Source: Micromonospora eburnea (GTDB lineage: Bacteria > Actinomycetota > Actinomycetes > Mycobacteriales > Micromonosporaceae). From it: a DNA stretch of 64,000 bases. The position numbers and the translations under genes are program-made. Below, in pieces: positions 52,428 through 61,722 of this stretch; positions within the stretch are counted from its first letter, which is position 1, and each line of letters starts with the position of its first letter. Location: the NCBI RefSeq assembly GCF_900090225.1, contig NZ_FMHY01000002.1, forward strand, positions 3,038,001 through 3,102,000, written 5' to 3'. The notes under the pieces were generated by a model, which saw only the letters and a program-made list of their open reading frames with translations, was not told the DNA's origin and searched no databases.

Positions 52428-55400
52428 CTACGGGTTCCCGCCGCTCCGGCGCCGGGCCTCCTCGTAGGGGTCCGGCCCGTCCAGCGTGACCAGCTCGCCC
52501 GGTCGGACGTAACCCCGCCCCTCTCCGTTGGAGGCGATGGCCAGTTCGTCGTCGATGTTTCCGCTGCGGTCCCATGACTTGCGGCCCGTTCGCTCGACCC
52601 AGAAGAACTGGGACAGCCGCCGGTAGGTGGGCAGGTCGGCGGCTGCCACCACCTCCAGCGGCCCGCGGGCATTCGCCGGGTACTCGGACCTCCCCCGGTG
52701 CAGCAGCCTCGGTCTCGTGTCGTCGAAGTCGATCGCCCGCAGACGGCCGGCGGCGTCGTACACCAGCACCTCACGGTCGCTGCCGAACACTGCGGTGTCC
52801 TTGGCCGTGCGTACCTGGCGCGGCCCCGCCGCGAGCAGCGCCTCGTCGATCCGGTGCTGCTGGCCCGCTTCGAGATGCTGGTGTAGCTGGTCGAGCCGCG
52901 CGCTGAGGCCTGCCTCGAGGTCGTCGACGCGGAAGTACGCGTAGTCGGTGTTGTCGTCCTTCCAGGCGCGGATTCCCCAGCCGTTGTCGAAGCGTTTGAA
53001 CGCGGGTCCCCCGGGCAGGCTCGAGTTGAAGGCGTGCCAGTCGGCCAGAGTGGTCAACTCCGCGATCATCCGGACCAGCAGCCGGCGAAGGTCCGAGCCG
53101 GCGAACGCGGTGACCACGACCATGTCGAACTCCGGTACGCCGCTGGGCCGCTGGTCGCTGCGGGCGGCCTGCTGCACGAGACTCTGGTCGGTGATCGGCA
53201 CCCGGTTCCACCCACTCCACGCGCTTCGCTTCACCAGGGCCAGCACGGGGTCGACGCCACGCGTCATCCACCAGTTCCACGTCGCCACGCCCATATGCCT
53301 GCTGGCCGCGGTGCGGGCCGATCTCGCCTCGCTGGCCCGCCGGTAGGTGTCCGCCGCGTCCAACCCGATCCGCACCACCTCGAGGCCGAGCAGGACGGCC
53401 CCTCCGACCCGGGTCCGCACCGGCGTGTACACCGTGCCGTCCGGCCGGTACGCCTGGCGCACCCCGTGCATGGCGCTCTCCGCGAGCTGGTTGAGTTGCA
53501 TCTGCCGGGCCAGCGACTCCACGAGCACGGAACGCAGCTCGGCGCTCATCGCGCGGCGGGCCAGCCGTGCTGATCCCTCCGCGGTCGCCCTCTCCAGCTC
53601 CGGCGTCCATTCCGCGCGGACCGCGGTTATCGCGGTCCGGACGTGCTCGTCCACCACGGCGGTGCCGAGCACGCCGCGCGCGTTGCGTATCAGCTCGGTG
53701 TGCACCGCCCGGCAGCGGAACAGCTCATTGACGTTCTCAGCCTCTACCGCCGCCATCATCTGCACCGCGTTGAGGTGCATCCGTTGGTAGAGATTCATGC
53801 CTCTCTGGTGCCCTTCCAGGTTCGACCGTTCCCGCGCCAGAGCGGCGCGCTGGGCCTGGACCTGGGTGTTGATCTGCGCCAACGCGGCCGTCGCCTGGGT
53901 CAGGTTCGCGGAGCTGTTCACGCCTCCGGCAGCGGTCGCCGCAGCGTGCAACTCGGTCCAGTAACGGGCCGTCGACGCGCGAAGGTCGGTCTCCAGGGTG
54001 TTGAGGCTGGTCTCCGTCGCGGTGACCGAGGCGGTCAACGAGCCCGGCGCGGCACTCGCGCCGTACGCCGCCCTGAGCGACTCGGCGGCGGCGCGGAGGT
54101 CGGCGATCTCGGCCAGCCCACCGTACGCGTTGCGAAGCGACGTGTTGCCGCGCTGGATCTCCTGCGCGGCGAGCTGCAGTCCCGCCATGTTGACCGTCAC
54201 CCGCTCCAGCCGGCCGCCGGTCGCGCGGGTCGCCTGAGCCTGTCCCGGCGGTGAGGGATCGCCGCCGATCGCCTCCGGCGAGAGCCCGGCTGTGTTGAGG
54301 AAGTTGAAGGTCCGGCTGCGAGCCTGACGGCTGGTCTGCGAGAAACTCTGCGTGGTCTGCGCCACCAGGCGCAACGCGTCTCCACCGGACTCGTAGGCCA
54401 GCTCCAGCATCCGCAGGAACCCCGCGGTGTTGTCGGCGCCGGCCTGCTCGCCGAAGTGGTGCGGAACCTCCATCAACCGCAGGTTGCGCCCGGGCCCCCC
54501 GAGCATCCGCCGGAAGGCGTCGGCGCCGATCGAGTTGACGATCTCGGTGAACTGGTGGCCGTCCGCGTCTGCCGTGAACACCATGCGCTCGCCGCTGACC
54601 ATGTCGTGCACGACGACGACCGGGCTGCTGGCGTTTCGGTTGAAGCCGGCCCCCGGACGGGTCAGCGCGTCATGCGCTGCCACCGAACGGTAGGTGGTGA
54701 GCTCCATGTTGCCGATCACGCGTCGCTGGATGTGCACCCCGCCGGTCGTCCCGCCGACGTTGATCTCGATGAGCTGCTGGCCGGGTTGGACCGTCAGGCT
54801 CGACACCTTCCACGCGCCGCCTTCGGCGGTGCGCAACTGCTGCACCGTGACCTCGACCGCTGTCGCGGAGAACCGGGCGTCGGTCAGCAGCGCGCGGACC
54901 GCGTTGTAGTGGTCGGCGTCGGCGTGGGAGACGACGACCCGCTCCGGTACCGTGGCCTGCGCCCGGGTGAACGCGCCGACCGACTGGACCAGTCGTTGCA
55001 CGCTCGGGGCGGTCGCGCTGAACGAGTTGCCCGACCCCGCGTCGAAGAGGATGCTGCCTCCACCTCCAATGGAGGAGAGCAGGACCGCCCGTCCCTTTGC
55101 GTCCGGCTGGAAGAAGAAAGCCTGTACGCCGGGCTGCGCAGGCGTGGCCGCTCTGGGCCGTATCTCGAACCGGGTGACGCGCGCACCGTCGAACCGGTCC
55201 CCGAACCGCATGCCCAGGATGACCGGTTGCGCGGCCCCGACGGCGAGTCCCTGGGGGAATCCGCGCGCCAGGAGCTGCCTGTCCTCGTCGGTGATGAGCA
55301 GGCCCGCAGCGGACAACGCCCTCTCGGACTCGGCGTCCAACGCGGGGCCCGGCGCCGGGACATCGCCTCTGGGCGGGTGCTGACGCTGCACCGGAGGTGG

Positions 55401-55538
55401 CTGAGCCAGCAGGCCGCTGACGGCACGGTTGCCGGCGCTGCGTTGCAGAGCGGCGAGGCCCGCCAACCGTCCCGGCCGCGGCTGCGTATGCTCACGGCCT
55501 GTGCCGGGCACCGGCGCGCGCTCGTGCGCCCACACCAT
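52428..55538 (-). CDS. 1036-residue LQRSAGN / MBL-fold protein, effector-like
   Basis: Start ATG 55536-55538, six bases after TAGAAT (leaderless pattern). Residues 28-53 hold LAALQRSAGNRAVSGLLA and VQRQ, a motif found at the front of many actinobacterial proteins linked to phage-tail-like injection systems (eCIS) or polymorphic effectors. Residues about 100-400 form a metallo-beta-lactamase-type fold: FDAGSGNSFSATAP, SHADADHYNAVRAL (205-210 HxDxDH, the ComEC-like variant), FTADADGHQFTE, VPHHFGE. Then come long helical segments (about 450-700; Ala/Arg/Glu-rich, coiled-coil-like) and a C-terminal domain (GGPAFKRFDNGWGIRAWKDDNTDYAYFRVDDLEAGL...SQFFWVERTGRKSWDRSG). No tail-sheath or baseplate genes are nearby. 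A nuclease or hydrolase effector is inference. It looks intact. Confidence 0.75.
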   Translation of the reverse strand: MVWAHERAPVPGTGREHTQPRPGRLAGLAALQRSAGNRAVSGLLAQPPPVQRQHPPRGDVPAPGPALDAESERALSAAGLLITDEDRQLLARGFPQGLAVGAAQPVILGMRFGDRFDGARVTRFEIRPRAATPAQPGVQAFFFQPDAKGRAVLLSSIGGGGSILFDAGSGNSFSATAPSVQRLVQSVGAFTRAQATVPERVVVSHADADHYNAVRALLTDARFSATAVEVTVQQLRTAEGGAWKVSSLTVQPGQQLIEINVGGTTGGVHIQRRVIGNMELTTYRSVAAHDALTRPGAGFNRNASSPVVVVHDMVSGERMVFTADADGHQFTEIVNSIGADAFRRMLGGPGRNLRLMEVPHHFGEQAGADNTAGFLRMLELAYESGGDALRLVAQTTQSFSQTSRQARSRTFNFLNTAGLSPEAIGGDPSPPGQAQATRATGGRLERVTVNMAGLQLAAQEIQRGNTSLRNAYGGLAEIADLRAAAESLRAAYGASAAPGSLTASVTATETSLNTLETDLRASTARYWTELHAAATAAGGVNSSANLTQATAALAQINTQVQAQRAALARERSNLEGHQRGMNLYQRMHLNAVQMMAAVEAENVNELFRCRAVHTELIRNARGVLGTAVVDEHVRTAITAVRAEWTPELERATAEGSARLARRAMSAELRSVLVESLARQMQLNQLAESAMHGVRQAYRPDGTVYTPVRTRVGGAVLLGLEVVRIGLDAADTYRRASEARSARTAASRHMGVATWNWWMTRGVDPVLALVKRSAWSGWNRVPITDQSLVQQAARSDQRPSGVPEFDMVVVTAFAGSDLRRLLVRMIAELTTLADWHAFNSSLPGGPAFKRFDNGWGIRAWKDDNTDYAYFRVDDLEAGLSARLDQLHQHLEAGQQHRIDEALLAAGPRQVRTAKDTAVFGSDREVLVYDAAGRLRAIDFDDTRPRLLHRGRSEYPANARGPLEVVAAADLPTYRRLSQFFWVERTGRKSWDRSGNIDDELAIASNGEGRGYVRPGELVTLDGPDPYEEARRRSGGNP

Positions 55539-55671
55539 TGACCCATTCTAGGAGGGCTGACCTGCCCGAACGCGCACTCTTCGTCGGCGCGGTCGGCCGC
55601 CTGGACGAGTCGAGGCGGGTTCCGCGGATGGGTGGGCCACGCAGGACGCCCGAGGTGGACACGCGGCTCGG

Positions 55672-56478
55672 TCAATGCCGTGGCGGGAGCCGTAGGCCGG
55701 CCATTCCGCCGTCGACCTCGATGGCTGTTCCAGTGAGGAACGACGCTGCGGGCGACACCAGGTAGCAGATCGCGTCCGCCACCTCGTCGGCGGTGGCCAG
55801 CCGGCCCATCGGCTGCCGCGCCACGAGTTGGGCCAGTCCGCGCTCGGGGTCGGCTGCGCCGCTGAGCAGCCGGTCGATCCACGGGGTGGCAACGGTCCCG
55901 GGGCTGACCGCGTTCACCCGGATGTTCTCGCCACAGTGGTCGGCGGCCATCGCCCTGGTGAGCGCCAGTACCGCGCCCTTGCTGGCGCTGTAGAGGGCAC
56001 GCTGCGGAAGGCCTGCGGTCGCCGCGATCGATGCGACGTTGACAATGCTCGCCCTGTCGGATCGACGCAGGTGCGGTAGGGCGGCCCGAGACACCCGGGC
56101 GATCGCCACCACGTTGACGTCGAGCACCCGGGCCCACTCCTCGTCCGGGTTCGCGGCGACGTCACCGACGGCGGAGACGCCAGCGATGTTCAGGACGGCA
56201 TCCAGCCCGCCCAGGGTCGCGGCCGCCGCGGCCACCGCGGCCGTCACCGCCTCGGCGTCGCGTAGGTCCGCGACGATGTCGTCGCCCGCTGGGCCCGAAG
56301 CGGCGGCGTCGCCCATCGACCCGAATTCGCTCATGCCGCCGGGCGCCGGCCCGGACGGGCGTACGTCCAGACCGATCACCTGGGCTCCGTGTGCCCGCAG
56401 TCGGGCCGCCGTCGCTGCGCCGATCCCGGAGGCGGATCCGGTCACCAGCGCGCGGAGGCCCCGCAACGAATCGTCCAT
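55672..56478 (-). CDS. Short-chain dehydrogenase/reductase
   Basis: 268 residues from ATG 56476-56478. Classical SDR: LVTGSASGIGAATAARLRAHGAQVIGLDV (TGxxxGIG), DIVADLRDAEAV, LNIAGVSAVGDV (NAG-type motif as NIAG), IVNVASIAATAGLPQRALYSASKGAVLALTRA (catalytic Ser and YxxxK), VNAVSPGTVATPW, FLTGTAIEVDGGMAG. NAD(P)-dependent oxidation of an alcohol or sugar is expected. It is divergent from the carbohydrate-type ABC operon, 142 bases away, and probably belongs to the same pathway, using the shared promoter region. Confidence 0.93.
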   Translation of the reverse strand: MDDSLRGLRALVTGSASGIGAATAARLRAHGAQVIGLDVRPSGPAPGGMSEFGSMGDAAASGPAGDDIVADLRDAEAVTAAVAAAAATLGGLDAVLNIAGVSAVGDVAANPDEEWARVLDVNVVAIARVSRAALPHLRRSDRASIVNVASIAATAGLPQRALYSASKGAVLALTRAMAADHCGENIRVNAVSPGTVATPWIDRLLSGAADPERGLAQLVARQPMGRLATADEVADAICYLVSPAASFLTGTAIEVDGGMAGLRLPPRH

Positions 56479-56562
56479 GAGTCACCTACTCACCCGCCCC
56501 GAGGGCGGCCTTCGGTCCGTCCCGTACCAGGTTGGACACCGTCAGTTAAGGCCCGTGATCCA

Positions 56563-56592
56563 TTGACTCCGCCACGACGCCGCTGCTAGACA
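56563..56592 (+). promoter_or_regulatory. Promoter of the catabolic ABC operon
   Basis: TTGACT (56563-56568), 18-base spacer, TAGACA (56587-56592), about 28 bases before the ATG at 56621 whose ribosome site is GGAGAT. A clean sigma-70-type promoter. No operator palindrome was recognised, nor a regulator gene next to it. Confidence 0.65.
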
Positions 56593-56620
56593 GTACACAG
56601 CTAGGGACTGGAGATCACAT

Positions 56621-57967
56621 ATGCGAACCAACTTTGGTCGACCCTCGGGCTCCCCGAGCCCCATGGATCGCAGATCGTTTTTGCGGTTGGCCGGCGCGAC
56701 GGGTCTGGCGGCCGCACTGGCGCCCGCGTTGAGTGCGTGTTCGTCCTCGTCGTCCCAGCCTTGGAACGGCGAGCTTGAGTTCATGGGCTGGGACTTCCAG
56801 CCCGACACGATCAAGCGGCTCGTGGCCGCCTGGGCTGACGCCAACGGCACCCCCACCAACGTCCAGACCATCCCCAACGTCGGTTACTCGGCGGCGCTGC
56901 AGACCCGACTGCGTGGCGGAAGCGCGATCGACGTCTACTACAACTTCGCCTACAACACGCAGAAGTTCATCAAGCAGAACTGGGCCGCCGAGCTGAACGG
57001 GCTCAGTGACGTCGACACGATGGTGAGCGAGATGTTCCCGAGTGCCCGCGAGCGGCACGTGACCTCCGACGGGAAGATCATCAGCGTTCCGTACTTTTCC
57101 GCCGTCTACATGAACCAGTACAACAAGTCGTTCGTCGAACGGGCCGGCTTCTCCGCGCCGCCGACCAGCCTGGCGGAGACCTACCAGCAGGCCAAGAAGA
57201 TGAAGGCCGACGGCATCTGCGCCACTCCGTACATCGCATACTGGATCAAGGAGTTCTGCGAGGAGTACCTGCACGTCTATCTGCTGGCACAGGGGGTCAC
57301 CCCCTTCGACGAGCAGGGCGAGCCGGTCTTCGCCGACGACCCGAAGGCGGAGGAGGCCTTCGCGTGGTGGCAGACGATGTACACCGAAGGGCTGACGCCG
57401 CGGTCGCTGCTCAACGACGACCCCGGCAAGCTCAGCGGTGAGCTGGCCCAGGGGCGCGCCGCCTTCTACGTCCTGCACCACTACTTCCTCACCAGCGTGC
57501 GTGACCTGAAGGGCCCCGAGTCGAACAACATCGAGCAGGCGCCGGTGGTCGACGGACAGACCCTGCAGATCGGCGAGGTGCTCCAGCTGGGCTCCAAGTC
57601 GAGCGAGGCGCGCGACAAGGCGTGGAAACTCATGAAGCACTACGGCTGGAAGGACCAGGACGGCAAGTTCACCGTCTCCACCGAGTGGGCGAAGGCCGGC
57701 GGCCTCGCCGCCCCGTACCCGGCGTTCTTCACCGACCCGGCCACCGTCGAGGCGTTCCCCGACTACTACGACCTGTCCAAGCTGTCCCAGACCTTCGAGA
57801 GCGGCTCCAACGTGGTACCCGCGCGCACCCTGCCCTGGTACCCGACCTTCCAGGCCAAGGTGGGGGACCTGGTGCACGCGATGCTGCTGGGCCAATCCGA
57901 GCCCAAGGCGACCGTCGCCGCGCTCGCCGACGCCGCCCGCCGCGCCAAGGCCGGCGGAGGTCTGTAA
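56621..57967 (+). CDS. Carbohydrate-type ABC transporter substrate-binding lipoprotein
   Basis: 448 residues from ATG 56621. The signal is RRSFLRLAGATGLAAALAPALSAC: a twin-arginine-like motif followed by a lipobox (LSAC), so it may be exported folded and lipidated. The mature part is a family 1 solute-binding protein: GELEFMGWDFQPDTIKRLVAAWADANGT, RLRGGSAIDVYYNFAYNTQKFI, YFSAVYMNQYNKSFVERAGFSAPPTSLAETYQQAKKM, GRAAFYVLHHYFLTSV. Family 1 receptors bind sugars, oligosaccharides or related polar compounds. It is first in an operon with two permeases and no ATPase, which in actinomycetes is commonly supplied by MsiK encoded elsewhere. Ligand unknown. Confidence 0.92.
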   Translation: MRTNFGRPSGSPSPMDRRSFLRLAGATGLAAALAPALSACSSSSSQPWNGELEFMGWDFQPDTIKRLVAAWADANGTPTNVQTIPNVGYSAALQTRLRGGSAIDVYYNFAYNTQKFIKQNWAAELNGLSDVDTMVSEMFPSARERHVTSDGKIISVPYFSAVYMNQYNKSFVERAGFSAPPTSLAETYQQAKKMKADGICATPYIAYWIKEFCEEYLHVYLLAQGVTPFDEQGEPVFADDPKAEEAFAWWQTMYTEGLTPRSLLNDDPGKLSGELAQGRAAFYVLHHYFLTSVRDLKGPESNNIEQAPVVDGQTLQIGEVLQLGSKSSEARDKAWKLMKHYGWKDQDGKFTVSTEWAKAGGLAAPYPAFFTDPATVEAFPDYYDLSKLSQTFESGSNVVPARTLPWYPTFQAKVGDLVHAMLLGQSEPKATVAALADAARRAKAGGGL

Positions 57968-57970
57968 CCG

Positions 57971-58933
57971 GTGACCACGACCGCACGTCCACAGGACAGC
58001 GCTCTCGCTCCGGCAGGCGACTCGCCTGCCGGAGCACGGCGGCGGGACAGCCTGACCGCATCGCACGCGCGCTTCGGGCGCAGCATCGTGGCCCCGTCCG
58101 CGATCGTGCTGGTGCTGCTCCTGCTCGTACCGACGATCCTGACGGCGCTGTACAGCTTCTACGACGTCCCGGCCAGCGGCGAGGGGCTGGGGGAGTTCGT
58201 CGGGCTGGCCAACTACAAGGTGGTCTTCGGCAGCTCGGTCTTCTGGGCATCGCTGAGGGTCACGCTGATCTTCAGCGTGGGCTTCGTCGTGTTGTCCACC
58301 GTGATCGGCCTGGCCGCCGCCATGCTGCTCAACCAGAACTTCCGTGGCCGGGGATTCGCACGCGCCCTGCTCGTCCTGCCGTGGGCCACGCCGTGGCTGG
58401 TGATCGGCGTCCTGTGGAAGTGGTACGCCGACGGCAGCGTGGGCGGCCTCAACGGGATGCTGATGCGGCTGAACCTGATCGGCGAGTACGTCGAGTTCCT
58501 CTCCGACCCGAACTGGGCGATGGTGATCGCGGTGGTCGCGGCGGCCTGGCGGCAGTCGTGCTTCGCGGCCATCCTCTTCCTGGCCGGACTGCAGACCCTG
58601 CCGCACATCCACCACGAGGCGGCCGCGATCGACGGCGCCGGTGTGTGGAAGCGGTTCCGCCACGTCACCCTGCCCTGGCTGCGGCCGGTACTGGTGACCG
58701 TGACGGTCCTCAACATCATTTACGCGTTCCTGCAGTTCGACGTCGTCTACGCCCTCACCCAGGGCGGCCCGGGCGATGCCACCCAGGTGTTGAGCATCCT
58801 CATCTACCGGCAACTCTTCGTCGTGACCGACATCGGAACCGGATCGGCGCTGGCGGTGATCCTCGGCCTTCTCGCGCTGCTGGGCGGGCTGCTGACGGTA
58901 CGGCTGCTGTACGGCAGGCAGGAGGAGAACTGA
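57971..58933 (+). CDS. Carbohydrate-type ABC permease 1
   Basis: 320 residues from GTG 57971, three bases after the binding-protein stop. Six helices are visible: IVAPSAIVLVLLLLVPTILTALYSFYD at the front, then VTLIFSVGFVVLSTVIGLAAAMLLN, ARALLVLPWATPWLVIGVLWKWYAD, and so on, with the EAA loop HHEAAAIDGAGVWKRFRHVTLPWLRPVLVTV. It is a MalF/UgpA-type permease. It pairs with the MalG-type permease encoded next, one base after its stop. The two would form the channel for the ligand captured by the lipoprotein. Confidence 0.93.
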   Translation: MTTTARPQDSALAPAGDSPAGARRRDSLTASHARFGRSIVAPSAIVLVLLLLVPTILTALYSFYDVPASGEGLGEFVGLANYKVVFGSSVFWASLRVTLIFSVGFVVLSTVIGLAAAMLLNQNFRGRGFARALLVLPWATPWLVIGVLWKWYADGSVGGLNGMLMRLNLIGEYVEFLSDPNWAMVIAVVAAAWRQSCFAAILFLAGLQTLPHIHHEAAAIDGAGVWKRFRHVTLPWLRPVLVTVTVLNIIYAFLQFDVVYALTQGGPGDATQVLSILIYRQLFVVTDIGTGSALAVILGLLALLGGLLTVRLLYGRQEEN

Positions 58934-58934
58934 C

Positions 58935-59837
58935 ATGTCCACCCTGCAAGGACGACTGCCTCGCCGTGGTCGCAAGCGCCGCGGTCGGGGGCTGGGCGGC
59001 ACGATCCTCATCTACCTGGCCGTCGCGGTCTTCGCGGCCTGGATCCTGCTGCCGCTGTGGTACGCGCTGACCAGCAGTCTGACCACCGCCGACCAGTTGA
59101 GCGTGCGCCCCTACCCGCTTGTCCCCGGTGAACTGACCCTCGACAACTTCCGCAGCGTGCTGACCGGCGACACCGGCTCCTCGACGCTGGGCTCCAGCGA
59201 TCTCGGGGCCCGGCTGGTCCCGGCCATCGGCCAGAGCGTCCTGGTGAGCGGCCTGCTCGTGGTGGTCAACCTGCTCGTCGGTGGCCTCGGCGCGTACGGG
59301 CTGTCCCGGTACCCGTTCCGGGGCTCGAACGCCTTCCACCTGGGCATCATCGCGACCCGCGTGGTTCCGGCCATCGCGATCATCGGGCCGTTCTTCATCC
59401 TGCTGCGCAACGCGGAACTGCTCAACACCCCCTGGGCCCTGGTGATCAGCTACAACGTGTTCACCCTGCCGTTGGCGATCATGGTGTTGAAGAACTACTT
59501 CGACCAGTTGCCGCGGGAGATCGAGGAGGCGGCCATGGTCGACGGCACCTCCCGGCTCCGGGCGCTGTGGCTCATCGTGGTGCCGCTGGCCCGTCCGGGT
59601 CTGGTCGCCGCCGGGGTGCTCATCTTCCTGGAGGCCTGGAGTGAGTTCTTCTACGCGCTGGTGCTCACCAACCAGTTGACGGTTCCGCCGCTGCTGGCCG
59701 GCCTGCAATCGGTACAGCAGTTCAACTGGAACACCCTGGCGGCCGCCACGATCATCGTGATGATCCCACCGGTCCTGCTCACCCTGTTGTTCCAGCGCCA
59801 CGTCGTGGGCGCTCTCGCCGCGGGGTACGACAAGTGA
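58935..59837 (+). CDS. Carbohydrate-type ABC permease 2
   Basis: 300 residues from ATG 58935 behind GGAGGA. A MalG/UgpE-type permease: ILIYLAVAVFAAWILLPLWYALTSSLT, the helix run IGQSVLVSGLLVVVNLLVGGLGAYGLSRYPF, EEAAMVDGTSRLRALWLIVVPLARPGLVAAGVLIFLEAWSEFFYALVLT, where the EAA motif contacts the ATPase. It continues directly from permease 1 and its stop overlaps the next gene by four bases (AAGTGAG region). No ATPase gene follows, so a shared ATPase such as MsiK is needed. Confidence 0.93.
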   Translation: MSTLQGRLPRRGRKRRGRGLGGTILIYLAVAVFAAWILLPLWYALTSSLTTADQLSVRPYPLVPGELTLDNFRSVLTGDTGSSTLGSSDLGARLVPAIGQSVLVSGLLVVVNLLVGGLGAYGLSRYPFRGSNAFHLGIIATRVVPAIAIIGPFFILLRNAELLNTPWALVISYNVFTLPLAIMVLKNYFDQLPREIEEAAMVDGTSRLRALWLIVVPLARPGLVAAGVLIFLEAWSEFFYALVLTNQLTVPPLLAGLQSVQQFNWNTLAAATIIVMIPPVLLTLLFQRHVVGALAAGYDK

Positions 59838-60898
59838 GCCGCCGGATCCGCGCCGGGGTGCTCAGCGCGGGCGCCTGGTCGGAAAGCACCCACCTGCCGG
59901 CCCTGGCCAACGCCGAGGACGTGGACCTGGTGGTCGTCTCGCGACCCGACGGCGACCGGGCCCGCGAACTGGCCGAGCGGTTCGGCGCCGACGGAGCGGA
60001 GACCGACTGGCGGGCCGCGTTGACGTACGACCTGGACGCGGTGATCGTCAGCAGCCCGCCGGTCGCGCACGAGGAGATGGTCACCGAGGCCCTGCGCAGC
60101 GGAGCCCACGTGCTGTGCGAGAAGCCGTTCGCGCTGGAGGCGGGGTCGGCTCGGCGAATGGTCACGGCCGCCCGCGACAACGGTCGGGAACTGCTCGTCG
60201 CGTTCGGCTGGTCGGCCACCCCGGTCTTCACCCGGGCCCGAGCGCTCCTCGAACGCGGTGGGCTCGGCGACGTGGAGCACGTCGCGATGCATCTGGTCGT
60301 CGCCACCCGGGAACTGCTGCACGGCAGCGAGGACGGCGGTTGGGGCGGGTCCGGCGGATCGCAGACCGCGACCTACACCGATCCCGCGGTCTCGGCCGGG
60401 GGAGCGGCGGCGGTTTCCATGAGCCACGAACTCGGCATGCTGCTGTGGCTGCTCGACCGCCGGGTCACCGAGGTGACCGCCCGGACCCATCCGGCCGGGC
60501 ATCGGATCGACCTGCACGACTCGGTCCTGCTGACCTTCGAGGGCGAGGTGACCGCGACGGTCTCCTGCGCCAGCACCCACCCGGTCACCACCCGTCCGGA
60601 GTGGTACCTCGGGATCCAGGGCAGCGCGGCGGACCTGTGGATCGATTCGGCCCTGGACCGCTGGCGGGTGCGTTTCGCCGACGGCACGATCGACGAGTCG
60701 CGGACGGCCGGCGACGGCGCGTACTCCGCGCAACTACCCACCCAGACCTTGATCGACATTGCCGCCGGTCGGCTGCCGGCCGCGCCGGCAGGGATGTCCG
60801 GTGACCTGGCGGCGCGGGTGGTCGAGGTGACCGACGCGATCTACCACAGTGCGCGGGTGGGTGGCGCGGTCCGGCTACCCGAGGGGAAGGAATCCTGA
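59834..60898 (+). CDS. Gfo/Idh/MocA-family oxidoreductase
   Basis: 354 residues; GTG 59834 overlaps the permease stop. Rossmann domain RIRAGVLSAGAWSESTHLPALANAEDVDLVVVSRPD, VIVSSPPVAHEEMVTEALRSGAHVLCEKPFALEAGSARRMV with the EKP motif, and LLVAFGWSATPVF. The C-terminal alpha/beta domain shows SHELGMLLWLLDRRVTEVTART and HDSVLLTFEGEVTATVSCAST. These NAD(P)-dependent enzymes oxidise sugars, sugar alcohols, cyclitols or related compounds. The N-terminal motif (AGAW instead of GxGxxG) is slightly divergent. Substrate unknown; it acts in the operon downstream of uptake. Confidence 0.92.
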   Translation: MSRRIRAGVLSAGAWSESTHLPALANAEDVDLVVVSRPDGDRARELAERFGADGAETDWRAALTYDLDAVIVSSPPVAHEEMVTEALRSGAHVLCEKPFALEAGSARRMVTAARDNGRELLVAFGWSATPVFTRARALLERGGLGDVEHVAMHLVVATRELLHGSEDGGWGGSGGSQTATYTDPAVSAGGAAAVSMSHELGMLLWLLDRRVTEVTARTHPAGHRIDLHDSVLLTFEGEVTATVSCASTHPVTTRPEWYLGIQGSAADLWIDSALDRWRVRFADGTIDESRTAGDGAYSAQLPTQTLIDIAAGRLPAAPAGMSGDLAARVVEVTDAIYHSARVGGAVRLPEGKES

Positions 60899-61722
60899 TG
60901 AGCACCGGCGACGCAGCCACCCCGGGGACGTACGCCGTGCGGGCCGCGCACGTCGGGACGCTGCCCGTACCCGGGTGGGAGGTCTACTTCGGGCGCAACG
61001 ACACGACCTTTCACGACCTGGCGTTCTACGTCTGGTTGGTGACCGACGGTGAGCGCGTCGGGCTGGTCGACCTGGGCCTGCCGGCCGACCCCGCCGACCG
61101 GTCCGCACTGGTCACCGCCTGTCAGGACGTCGATCCCCGATCGTTGTTCCGCGACACCCGAGGTCTGGCAGCGGCGATGCGGGAGCTGGCGGTCCAACCG
61201 GAGGACGTGGACTTTGTCTGTGTCACCCAGACCGTCACCTACCACACCGGCGGTCTCGACCTGAGCCTGCTGCCCCGGGCCCAGGTCTACCTGGCTGCCG
61301 CCGGTGTGCTGGAGATGCTGACCGACCCGCCCGGACATCCGTCGCCGGATCTCTACTTCACCGCGACGGGCTGGTCGGCGCTGCGGGAGTTGGCCGTGGC
61401 CGGCCGGCTGACGCTGGCCCGGGACGCGGTCGAGGTGGCACCCGGGATCGTCTTCGAACCGACCGGCGGGCACCACCCAGGGTCGGCGGCGGTCCGGGTG
61501 CGGACCGCCGACGGGACGCTCGGACTGCTCGAAACCGCGTTCCTCCAGGGCAACGTCGACGGCATCATCCCGGTGGGGATCAGCGAGGACGCCGCCCGGT
61601 GCCGCGAGGTGATCCGCCGCTACCGGGCGGAGTGCGACGAGGTGATCGCCCTGCACGACCCGGTGCACCTGGCACGGTTCGGCGATGCTCGCCGCTCCGA
61701 GGAACCGGCGAGGGCGGCATGA
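60898..61722 (+). CDS. MBL-fold protein with altered metal motif
   Basis: 274 residues; ATG 60898 overlaps the previous stop (TGATGA). The layout is that of lactonase-like metallo-beta-lactamases: VWLVTDGERVGLVDLGLP, a central loop, FEPTGGHHPGSAAVRVRT, and a terminal VIALHDPVHLARF. The expected HxHxDH-GG motif is TQTVTYHTGG here (110-119), so three of the metal-binding positions are lost; only the last His and the His of GGHHPGS remain. The next ligand region, usually GDAxY, is LETAFL. It may not bind two metals and could be a non-hydrolytic or single-metal enzyme. Role in the catabolic operon unknown. Confidence 0.82.
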   Translation: MSTGDAATPGTYAVRAAHVGTLPVPGWEVYFGRNDTTFHDLAFYVWLVTDGERVGLVDLGLPADPADRSALVTACQDVDPRSLFRDTRGLAAAMRELAVQPEDVDFVCVTQTVTYHTGGLDLSLLPRAQVYLAAAGVLEMLTDPPGHPSPDLYFTATGWSALRELAVAGRLTLARDAVEVAPGIVFEPTGGHHPGSAAVRVRTADGTLGLLETAFLQGNVDGIIPVGISEDAARCREVIRRYRAECDEVIALHDPVHLARFGDARRSEEPARAA

